Assembly: GCA_026393755.1 (NCBI GenBank)
Contig: JAPKZO010000017.1
Span: 1-64,000 of the forward strand
From: Acidobacteriota bacterium
GTDB lineage: Bacteria; Acidobacteriota; Vicinamibacteria; Vicinamibacterales; JAKQTR01
DNA length: 64,000 bases
Direction: 5' to 3'
In this document: positions 55,068 to 62,731 of the stretch, piece by piece
How positions within the stretch are numbered: the stretch's first letter is position 1
Layout: each line of letters opens with the position of its first letter
Made by a program: the position numbers and the translations under genes
Notes under the pieces: model-generated
Databases searched by the model: none
Seen by the model: only the letters and a program-made list of their open reading frames with translations
What the model was told of the DNA's origin: nothing

Positions 55068-57113
55068 TCAGCTGACTTTCCTGGTCGAGTCCCACCAGAG
55101 ATACACACAGATGGCCGCAAACATCCCCGCCGAGACCAGTTGCGACGCCGGGGCGAAGTCGAAAAACGGCGTCTTGATGAAGTTCTCCGCGTAGCACACG
55201 TGGAGGCTTCCGAACGACGGATACCAGCCGTCACAGGGAATCAGCCGCAGCGCCGCGCCGATTACGCCACCGAGGGCGCCGCCGGCCATGAACCCCGACG
55301 CAATGATCACGCCGCGCTCGCGCATCAACTGACCGCGTTGGCCTCCGGCGGCCACCGATCGTTTGTCAAGGTAGTGCGCCAGCACGCCGCCCACCAGGGC
55401 CGGCAGGTTCAATTCAAGCGGCAGATACATCCCGAGCGCGAAGGTCAGGGCCGGCACGCTCAGCATCTCCATCGTCACCGCGATCATGGCGCCCGAGGCA
55501 AACAGCAGGTACGCGACCGGCTGGTGGCTCATGAATCCTTCGACCAGCGCTTTCATGATCGACGCCTGCGGCGCAGCCAGCACCTGCTTGGTGCTGCCGG
55601 CGACGGCTTCACCGAACTGGTAGCCCTGGGCGAGCATGACGATGGCCAGTCCGGCGGCCAACGCGGAGGCGACGACGCCGAGCAGTTTGACGCGCTGTTG
55701 GGCGGCGGGCGTCGATCCGAGCCAGTATCCCGTCTTCAGGTCGGTAATCATCTGTCCCGACACCGAGAGCGCCGTGCACACCATGCCGGCAATCGCCATC
55801 ACAAAGAACATCCCGGTCTGACCCGACACGCCGAATTCCAGCAGGACCACCGACGAGAAGATGATCGTCAGCATCGTCATGCCCGATACCGGGTTTCGGG
55901 CCACCGTGGCAATCGCGTTGGCGGCCACCGACGCGAAGAAGAACGAGAAGACCAGCGTCATGGCCAGGCCGACCAGGAGCACCGTCAACGACGGCGCGAG
56001 CTGGCCGAAGAAGACGGCGATGCCGAGCGCCGACACCACGACGCCCAGCAACATGCCCATCAGCGGCAGGTCGCGATCGGTACGCTCCTCGGTGGCGGCT
56101 TTGCCGGCGCGAAACGCCTTGAACGCGATGCCGAACGACCCGGCCACGATGCGCAGCGACTTGATGATGCCGAACAGGCCGGCTGTCGCGATGGCCCCGA
56201 CGCCGACGAAACGGACGTAGCCGCGGAAGATCTGCGTCGCGGTCATGTCGGCGATGGGGATCGCCCCGGGCAACACGATCCCGTTCGGAAAGTTCTGGCC
56301 GATCATCCAGATGAGCGGCACCAGAACGAAGTTGGCGAGCACGCCGCCCGCGACGAGCAGCATCGACGACCGCAGTCCCATCACGTAGCCGAGGCCGAGG
56401 ATAAAGGCGACCGCGTCGAAACTCGTCGCGATCTTGGCCTTGTCGGCGAGTGACTTGACGACGGGGACGAAATGGAAATCGACGTACTCCTTCCACGGCT
56501 GGAACGTCGTCACGAAGAAATCGTAGATGCCGGCGATGACCGTCGCCTGCACGAGCAATTTGGCCTGCGAGCCTCCCTTTTCTCCGGTGATCAGCACCTC
56601 GGTGATCGCCGTGGCCTCAGGATAGGGAAACTGACCGTGCATCTCGCGCACGAAATAGCGCCGCAGCGGGATCAGGAACAGCAGTCCCAGGCATCCGCCC
56701 GCCAGGCAGATGAAGATGGTCTGCACCGGATGCGGGTTGAGGTTCAGGATGTAGAGCGCGGGCAGCGTGAAAATGGCTCCCGCGACTACCGCGCCTGACG
56801 TGCCCCCGATGCCCGTGATGATGACATTCTCGAGCAGCGTCGAACGGCGGCGGTAGAAACGGGCCAGGCCAATCGCCAGAATCGAGATCGGGATCGCCGC
56901 TTCCATCACCTGGCCCACCTTGAGCCCGGAGTAGGCCGACGCCAGAGTGAAGATCACGCAGAAGCCCAGGCCCCAAAGCACCGACCGCCACGTCGTTTCG
57001 GCCATCGCGGAGTTGGCCGGCACAACGGGCTGATAGGTCTCGCCCGGGTTGAGTGGCTTGTAGGCGTTGGCGGGAAGCGCGCTCGTTTCTGGCGCGACAA
57101 CGGGCGTGGACAT
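55068..57113 (-). CDS. OPT-family oligopeptide transporter
   Basis: 681-residue membrane protein with about 15 hydrophobic helices. N-terminal SVLWGLGFCVIFTLASAYSG then LKVGQVMEAAIPISI, and FPYPEATAITEVLITGEKGG, are OPT superfamily hallmarks. It is thought to import peptides or metal-peptide complexes. ATG 57113 has GGAGG. It ends 7 bp before the kinase start, so the two are probably co-transcribed. Confidence 0.92.
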   Translation of the reverse strand: MSTPVVAPETSALPANAYKPLNPGETYQPVVPANSAMAETTWRSVLWGLGFCVIFTLASAYSGLKVGQVMEAAIPISILAIGLARFYRRRSTLLENVIITGIGGTSGAVVAGAIFTLPALYILNLNPHPVQTIFICLAGGCLGLLFLIPLRRYFVREMHGQFPYPEATAITEVLITGEKGGSQAKLLVQATVIAGIYDFFVTTFQPWKEYVDFHFVPVVKSLADKAKIATSFDAVAFILGLGYVMGLRSSMLLVAGGVLANFVLVPLIWMIGQNFPNGIVLPGAIPIADMTATQIFRGYVRFVGVGAIATAGLFGIIKSLRIVAGSFGIAFKAFRAGKAATEERTDRDLPLMGMLLGVVVSALGIAVFFGQLAPSLTVLLVGLAMTLVFSFFFASVAANAIATVARNPVSGMTMLTIIFSSVVLLEFGVSGQTGMFFVMAIAGMVCTALSVSGQMITDLKTGYWLGSTPAAQQRVKLLGVVASALAAGLAIVMLAQGYQFGEAVAGSTKQVLAAPQASIMKALVEGFMSHQPVAYLLFASGAMIAVTMEMLSVPALTFALGMYLPLELNLPALVGGVLAHYLDKRSVAAGGQRGQLMRERGVIIASGFMAGGALGGVIGAALRLIPCDGWYPSFGSLHVCYAENFIKTPFFDFAPASQLVSAGMFAAICVYLWWDSTRKVS

Positions 57114-57127
57114 GTATCCTCCAGCTG

Positions 57128-57146
57128 AATGGGGTCAGACCCCATT
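57128..57146. repeat. Palindrome 1 (19 bp)
   Basis: Perfect palindrome AATGGGGTCAGACCCCATT around one central base, between the divergent OPT and DUF362 operons, 15 bp upstream of the OPT start codon. Either a dispersed REP unit or an operator. Confidence 0.8.
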
Positions 57147-57166
57147 GTCGAGGTCGCGCCGGAGAA

Positions 57167-57183
57167 ATGGGGTCAGACCCCAT
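57167..57183. repeat. Palindrome 2 (17 bp)
   Basis: Second copy, ATGGGGTCAGACCCCAT, centred 38 bp from the first. The two share 17 identical bases, and the DNA between them is unrelated. Confidence 0.8.
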
Positions 57184-57329
57184 CGGCGGGCGCGCACGAA
57201 GTCTACCGCAAGAGGCAGCGGCCTGCTCTGCCTATCCTTGTCCCGGTCACGCTATGATAGGGCGGTGGTCGGCCTCCAGGCACCCCTTTTCGCTGCCCGC
57301 CTGCGTTGCCAATCGTGAGGAGCGTGTCG

Positions 57330-58313
57330 ATGAACCCGCCTGCCCCCGACGACGCCCGCCGTCAGTTCCTGTTGCGCGTGCTCCGACTGGGCGCCGCCAG
57401 CGCCGGCACGATTGGACTGGGCGCGTACCTGGGCGGCCGGAGCCGGCGGCCGGAGGAAGGGGCCGCCAGCGGACTCGGCCGCGATCACGCCGTCGCGGCC
57501 AACGCGGCCCTGCCGCAGATGGTGGTCGCGCAGGGGCCGTCGCCGCGCCTGCTCGTCCAGAAGGCGATTGAAGACATCGGGGGCATGTCGCGCTTTGTGT
57601 CGGCGGCCGACACCGTGTTGATCAAACCCAACATCGCGTGGGACCGCTCGGCCGAGGAGGCCGCCACTACCAATCCAGAGGTCGTCGCCGAACTGGTGCG
57701 GCTGTGCCTGGGCGCGGGTGCACGTTCTGTCATCGTCACCGACGTCTCCTGCAATGATGCGGAGAGCTGCTTTGCGCGCAGCGGCATCGCCGACGCCGCG
57801 CGGCGGGCGGGTGCCGACGTGGTGCTGCCCGACAGCCGGCACATGCGGGAGGTGGATCTGAAAGGCGGCACGCTTGGAGTGTGGCCGGTGCTCGAGCCAT
57901 TTCTCGAGGCCACCAGGGTGATCAACGTGCCGATTGCCAAACACCACAGTCTGACCGGCGTTACGCTCGGTATGAAGAACTGGTACGGCATCATCGGCGG
58001 CAATCGCAGCCGCCTCCACCAGCGCATTCACGAGAGCATCGTCGATCTGGCCGCCTTCGCGCGCCCCACGCTCACCGTCCTCGACGCCAACCGGGTGCTG
58101 ATGCGGAACGGCCCGACCGGCGGCGGCGTCGACAACGTCGAGCAGCGCAATACCGTGATTGTGAGCACCGACCAGGTCGCCGTCGACGCGTATGCCGCCA
58201 AGGCGTGGTGGAATCTCGACATCTCGCGGCTTCGGTTCCTGCGACTGGCCGAAGAGCGTGGCCTCGGGACCACCGACTTCGCGTCGCTCCGGACGCACGT
58301 GCTGCAGGCATAG
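57330..58313 (+). CDS. DUF362 protein with twin-arginine signal (first copy)
   Basis: 327 residues. The N-terminus ARRQFLLRVLRLGAASAG is a likely Tat signal or anchor. The DUF362 core shows TVLIKPNIAWDRSAEEAATT, GARSVIVTDVSCNDAESCF, then NVPIAKHHSLTGVTLGMKN and WYGIIGGNRSRLH. The function of DUF362 is not established, though such genes often lie beside ferredoxins. ATG 57330 has GAGGAG about nine bases upstream; eight further codons are possible. It starts a four-gene operon with a membrane polyferredoxin. Confidence 0.85.
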   Translation: MNPPAPDDARRQFLLRVLRLGAASAGTIGLGAYLGGRSRRPEEGAASGLGRDHAVAANAALPQMVVAQGPSPRLLVQKAIEDIGGMSRFVSAADTVLIKPNIAWDRSAEEAATTNPEVVAELVRLCLGAGARSVIVTDVSCNDAESCFARSGIADAARRAGADVVLPDSRHMREVDLKGGTLGVWPVLEPFLEATRVINVPIAKHHSLTGVTLGMKNWYGIIGGNRSRLHQRIHESIVDLAAFARPTLTVLDANRVLMRNGPTGGGVDNVEQRNTVIVSTDQVAVDAYAAKAWWNLDISRLRFLRLAEERGLGTTDFASLRTHVLQA

Positions 58314-58317
58314 AACG

Positions 58318-60006
58318 ATGACCGGACCCACATGGCGCCGGCTGCGCCTCACGTCACAAGTCACGTTCCTCCTGATCTTCGTCTTCCTGCTGCTGCGGAC
58401 CGAGTTCCCGGGATCGGTGCGGTCGGCGGGCGCGGATGTGCGCGTGCCCTACCCGGTGGCCGTGTTTCTCGAGACCGATCCGCTTGTCGCACTCGCGACA
58501 GCCCTCTCCACCGGCACGCTCTATCGGCATCTGCTCTGGGCCGTGCCGTTCGTCCTGCTGGCGCTCGTCGTCGGGCGGGCCTTCTGCGGCTGGATGTGCC
58601 CGCTCGGCACGCTGCACCACGCCGTCTCCAGCATGAAGTCGGAGAAGAAGCGCGGACTGAAGCTGCTCGAGTCGAATCGGTACAAGCGGTGGCACAGCGC
58701 CAAGTACTACGTATTGACGATCGTGCTCGTGATGGCGCTCTTCGGCTCGGTGACGGGCCTGCTGCTCGACCCGCTGTCGTTTCTCGTCCGGTCCGTGACC
58801 ACCGCCGTACTGCCGGTCCTGAACTACGGCCTTCGAGCCTCGCTGGATTGGGCGCAACAGTTACCCCTCGGTCCTGCCGCGATCGGCGTGACCGGCGTCT
58901 CGATGATGCTCAACGCGACCGTGCTCAGCTTCCGCCAGCCGCACTTCCATCAGGCGTTCGCCATCGGGCTGTTGTTCACGCTGGTCCTCGCGCTCAACCT
59001 GCGCATTACGCGGTTCTGGTGCCGGGCAATCTGCCCGCTGGGCGCCATGCTGGGCGTGGTCTCGCGCTGGTCGTTTGTCCAGTTGCAGAAGCACGACGCG
59101 AAGTGCAACGACTGCAAGCGGTGTGAGCTGCACTGTCAGGGAGGCGATGATCCGATTCCGGGCGCCATGTGGCGGAAGGCCGAATGCCACCTGTGCATGA
59201 ACTGCCTCGGGGACTGCCCGGAAGGCGGGCTGTCGTTTGCGTGGTCTGGCCGGCCCGGCAGGCAGACACGCGAGACACCGCAACTCCAGCGGCGCGCCGT
59301 TGTCACGAGCCTCGTCGCGGGCGCCGTCGGACTTCCGCTGCTGCGCACGGGACCGGGCGTCAAAGCCGCGGGCGATCCGCTGTTGATCCGGCCTCCGGCA
59401 TCGGTCCCCGAGGAGCACTTTCTCGAACGTTGCATTCGGTGCGGAGACTGCATGAAGGTCTGCCCGAACAACGCGCTGCATCCTGCGTTGTTCGAAGCCG
59501 GCGTCGAAGGCCTGTGGTCGCCGGTGCTCGTGCCGCGAATTGGCTACTGCGAGCCGAACTGCACGTTGTGCACGCAGGTGTGCCCGACCGGCGCAATCTG
59601 GGAAATGACCGTCGCCGAGAAGATCGGCAGTCCGGCCAAGCTCGCGCCCGACGGGACGGTGCGGCAACCTGGACGGGAACCGAACCGCATCGGCACCGCG
59701 TTCTACGATCATGGCCGGTGTCTGCCATGGGCGATGGGTATCGAGTGCATCGTGTGCGAAGAATGGTGCCCGACGTCGCCGAAGGCCATCTACTTGGTGC
59801 CGGCCCAGGTAACGGATGCGACGGGCCAGCCCAGGACCGTGCGTCAGCCGTTTGTGGAACCCAAGCGCTGCACCGGCTGCGGCGCGTGTGAGTTTGCCTG
59901 CCCGATCAAGGGCCGGCCGGCGGTGTACGTCACCAGCGCCGGCGAGAGCCGTTCCAAAGCCAACCAGTTCCTGTTGCCAGAGAACCAGCCCCTGCAGAGG
60001 ACGTAA
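58318..60006 (+). CDS. Membrane-bound polyferredoxin (NapH/CcoG-like)
   Basis: 562 residues. An N-terminal membrane part with ~5 helices carries the paired motifs FCGWMCPLG and CRAICPLG seen in NapH/NosR/RdhC-type electron-transfer proteins. The soluble remainder has CNDCKRCELHC, CHLCMNCLGDCP, CIRCGDCMKVCP, CTLCTQVCP, CIVCEEWCP and CTGCGACEFACP, so four or more [4Fe-4S] clusters are likely. A second hydrophobic stretch (RRAVVTSLVAGAVGLPLL) precedes the last clusters. ATG 58318 follows the DUF362 stop by 4 bp. Probably moves electrons from the quinone pool to exported partners. Confidence 0.87.
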   Translation: MTGPTWRRLRLTSQVTFLLIFVFLLLRTEFPGSVRSAGADVRVPYPVAVFLETDPLVALATALSTGTLYRHLLWAVPFVLLALVVGRAFCGWMCPLGTLHHAVSSMKSEKKRGLKLLESNRYKRWHSAKYYVLTIVLVMALFGSVTGLLLDPLSFLVRSVTTAVLPVLNYGLRASLDWAQQLPLGPAAIGVTGVSMMLNATVLSFRQPHFHQAFAIGLLFTLVLALNLRITRFWCRAICPLGAMLGVVSRWSFVQLQKHDAKCNDCKRCELHCQGGDDPIPGAMWRKAECHLCMNCLGDCPEGGLSFAWSGRPGRQTRETPQLQRRAVVTSLVAGAVGLPLLRTGPGVKAAGDPLLIRPPASVPEEHFLERCIRCGDCMKVCPNNALHPALFEAGVEGLWSPVLVPRIGYCEPNCTLCTQVCPTGAIWEMTVAEKIGSPAKLAPDGTVRQPGREPNRIGTAFYDHGRCLPWAMGIECIVCEEWCPTSPKAIYLVPAQVTDATGQPRTVRQPFVEPKRCTGCGACEFACPIKGRPAVYVTSAGESRSKANQFLLPENQPLQRT

Positions 60007-61229
60007 TGAGGAAATCCCGCTCATATCGCTCAATGGACACCTCGACGACGGTCACACGGCGCGAATTCGTCAAGACCGTCGGCGTGTGCTCCGCCACGGC
60101 TGGCACGATCGTGCTCGGCGTGCCGAGCGCCAGCGACGCCCAAGCACCCGCGCCCGCGCCTCCGACGACCAACATCGACGACTTCATGAGGGTTCCGCGG
60201 GGCAAGCACGCACTGCCTGGCCCGTTTCCGGGCAAGGTGGTCGAAGTCAGGAACACGCGGGCCCTGGTCGACGACAAGCCGGACGGGAAGGTGGTTGGCG
60301 AGATGTTCGAACGAGGCGTCCGAACCCTGACCGGCAAGGACATGAAGCAGAGCTTCGACCTCCTGTTCGAACCGGGTGATGTCGTCGGAATCAAGGTGAA
60401 CCCGGTCGGGCCGCCGCTCATCCACACGAAGGTCGAGTTGACCCAGGCGGTGGTGCGCTGGCTCATGGACAACAAGGTGCCCGCCGACCACATCGTCATC
60501 TGGGATCGCTTCGACTACATGTTGAAAGATGCGGGCTACACGCCGGACAAGTTCCCCGCCGGCGTGACGATCGAGGGTCTGCAGACGATGGATGAAGAAG
60601 GCAACAAGTGGCGGGACGCATCTGGCAACCACGTCAGCATCAATAACTTCGATCGTAACGTGTTCTATTTCGCGAAGGGCGTCGTCGGCAAAGGCGTCAA
60701 GGGCTACAAGGACGATGAGTTCTACCTGAACCAGCACGTGTTCAACGGGGAATACTCGTATTTTGGCAAGCTGCTGACGACGAGGCTGACCAAGATCGTG
60801 AATCTGGCGGCGTTCAAGAACACCGGGCACGGAATCTCGATGGCAACCAAGAACCTGGGCTATGGATCGGCCTGCAACACCGGCCGGCTGCACGCTCCGC
60901 TCTTCTTCAACGTCTGCACGGAGGTGCTGGCGGCGCCTGTGGTCCGCGACAAGCTTGTGTTGAACGTGACCGATGCCCTCCGGGCGCAGTACGAGGGCGG
61001 CCCCGACAAGAACGCGCAGTTCGTCTACAACAACCACACGTTGTATTTCGCGACCGATCCGTTTGCGCTCGACATGGTCTGTCACAAGCAGATCATCGCG
61101 AAGAGAAAAGAGATGGGGATTGCCGTCAACGAGAATCCGCGATTCACCGAGTACCTCCGTTACGCCGAGAAGCTGGGCCTGGGGATGGTGGCGGATGGCA
61201 AGATCAACCACGTTCGGGTCGTCGCGTAA
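60006..61229 (+). CDS. DUF362 protein with Tat signal (second copy)
   Basis: 407 residues. VTRREFVKTVGVCSATAG is a classical Tat motif. The core shows DVVGIKVNPVGPPLIHTKVE, HIVIWDRFDY, IVNLAAFKNTGHGISMATKN, and DALRAQYEGG followed by ATDPFALDMVC. Start codon overlaps the polyferredoxin stop by one base (TAATG); ATG 60033 is an alternative that puts the Tat motif closer to the N-terminus. It shares only the family fold with the first DUF362. Role unknown. Confidence 0.85.
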   Translation: MRKSRSYRSMDTSTTVTRREFVKTVGVCSATAGTIVLGVPSASDAQAPAPAPPTTNIDDFMRVPRGKHALPGPFPGKVVEVRNTRALVDDKPDGKVVGEMFERGVRTLTGKDMKQSFDLLFEPGDVVGIKVNPVGPPLIHTKVELTQAVVRWLMDNKVPADHIVIWDRFDYMLKDAGYTPDKFPAGVTIEGLQTMDEEGNKWRDASGNHVSINNFDRNVFYFAKGVVGKGVKGYKDDEFYLNQHVFNGEYSYFGKLLTTRLTKIVNLAAFKNTGHGISMATKNLGYGSACNTGRLHAPLFFNVCTEVLAAPVVRDKLVLNVTDALRAQYEGGPDKNAQFVYNNHTLYFATDPFALDMVCHKQIIAKRKEMGIAVNENPRFTEYLRYAEKLGLGMVADGKINHVRVVA

Positions 61230-62158
61230 TGCGCCGCGGTTGGTTCTTTGCCTGCGTGGTTGGGACGATCCTGACTCTCGCGCTGTCTACGATGGCGGTT
61301 CAGGCGCTCGCAGCTGATGCGGCGATGGCGGCCCAGGCGGTGCCGCTTGACGCCGGCCTGCTGCCTGCCGATCGGTTCTTCGAGGGTTGGAGCAGGTCGG
61401 GTGGATCCCGAGTCTTCACGAAGGCCGATCTCTACGGGCGCATCGACGGCGGCGCCGAAGTGTTTCTCGAGATTGGGTTCGACCAGTTGCTCGTCCAGGC
61501 CTATCGTGCCGCTCCTGGCGGACCCGAGATCGTCGCCGAGGTCTATCGCATGAGCGACGCGACCGCCGCCCGCGGCATCTACCTGTCGAAGTGCGGCGCC
61601 GAGAAGCGCGAGCCGACGTTCCGCGAGCGTCACACGATCAATCGTTACCAGTTGATGTTCCAGCGCGATCGCTACTTCGTGATTGTCGGGAACACTTCGG
61701 GCAACGCCGCGACGCAACCGGCGCTGCTGAAGTTCGGCGGCGCGCTGGCGGCGAAGATGCCTGCAGACGGCGCCGTCGCGGTGTTGAACCTGCTCGACAA
61801 GCGGAACCTGGTGGCGGGTTCGGAGCGCATCATGCGGGGGGCGTTCGGACTGCAGGCGATCTATACGCTCGGCGACGGCGACGTGCTCCAGTTAGGCGGC
61901 ACGCTGGCGGCGGCAGCAGGCGACTACAGGATTGCCGGACTCGGTTCGGTCACGAAGATCGTCGCCAGCTACCCTACGCCGGCGGCCGCAGCCGCGGCAC
62001 TCCGCAGTATCAAGGCGCGGCTCGATTCGTATCTGAAGCCCACGCGCTCGACGAACTCGGGACTCGTGTTCCGGGATTTCGAGAAGAAGTACGGATCGGT
62101 CCGGCTCGACGGAACCCGGATCGAGATCGTCCTCCACATGACTGTCGAGCCGAAGTAG
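61229..62158 (+). CDS. Secreted DUF6599-like protein
   Basis: 309 residues with signal peptide (ACVVGTILTLALSTMAVQAL). The central signature TKADLYGRIDGGAEVFLEIG is the pattern I associate with DUF6599 (not verified). It has no cysteine motif for a cluster. Overlaps the preceding stop as TAATG and is the last gene of the operon, so it should be made with the DUF362 and polyferredoxin proteins. Function unknown. Confidence 0.75.
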   Translation: MRRGWFFACVVGTILTLALSTMAVQALAADAAMAAQAVPLDAGLLPADRFFEGWSRSGGSRVFTKADLYGRIDGGAEVFLEIGFDQLLVQAYRAAPGGPEIVAEVYRMSDATAARGIYLSKCGAEKREPTFRERHTINRYQLMFQRDRYFVIVGNTSGNAATQPALLKFGGALAAKMPADGAVAVLNLLDKRNLVAGSERIMRGAFGLQAIYTLGDGDVLQLGGTLAAAAGDYRIAGLGSVTKIVASYPTPAAAAAALRSIKARLDSYLKPTRSTNSGLVFRDFEKKYGSVRLDGTRIEIVLHMTVEPK

Positions 62159-62176
62159 TGACGCGCGGTCGGCGGG

Positions 62177-62731
62177 CTAACCGCCGATTTCCGGCCGAAG
62201 CCTCCGGGCATAAGAGAGCACGTCTTGAGGGACGCCCCGGGCGAGATTCGGGAACTCCATGTGCGCTGTCCGGCCGGCGTCGCGCTGGAAGCCGCACTTC
62301 TCGAGCACGTGCCAGGATGCTCGATGTTGTGGATGACAGAGAGCGTAGATCCGCACGACACTGATGCCGCTGGCCACCTCCACCATCGCTCTCAGCGCCT
62401 CGGTCGCGTAGCCCTTCCCCCACGCGTCCTTCGCCAGGACATATCCGGTCATCGCCGCACCGCCGGCTTCCAATGCGAGGCCCGTACTTCCAATCAGCCG
62501 GCCATCATCCAGCGCCCGAATGAGGTACGGCCCAGCCCCGTCGCGCTCCCACTGGTCCGCACTGAACGCGATGAACGCCTCCGTGTCAGTGACGGAGCGA
62601 TGAGTGGGCCACCCGAGGTAGCGTGTCACCTCGACATCGCCGGCGTACCGATTGAATACGTCGCCGGCGTCGCTCGCGGTCGGCGGCGAGAACGCGAGTC
62701 GACTGGTTTCGACTCGCACTGGCGCCTTCAT
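62177..62731 (-). CDS. GNAT acetyltransferase, RimJ/RimL type
   Basis: 184-residue acetyltransferase. N-terminal VETSRLAFSPPTASDAGDVF, acetyl-CoA loop region VLAKDAWGKGYATEALRAMV (R/Q-x-x-G-x-G/A) and NxxS-like ASWHVLEKCGF are family features. RimJ/L proteins acetylate protein N-termini or small amines; substrate not readable here. ATG overlaps the stop of the upstream hydrolase gene as ATGA, so it is co-translated with it. Confidence 0.9.
   Translation of the reverse strand: MKAPVRVETSRLAFSPPTASDAGDVFNRYAGDVEVTRYLGWPTHRSVTDTEAFIAFSADQWERDGAGPYLIRALDDGRLIGSTGLALEAGGAAMTGYVLAKDAWGKGYATEALRAMVEVASGISVVRIYALCHPQHRASWHVLEKCGFQRDAGRTAHMEFPNLARGVPQDVLSYARRLRPEIGG

Noticed and set aside
57238-57258. 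TTGTCC ... TATGAT as promoter of the DUF362 operon
   Set aside because: The spacer is only 9 bp, too short for sigma-70; TATGAT alone is not enough to call a promoter.
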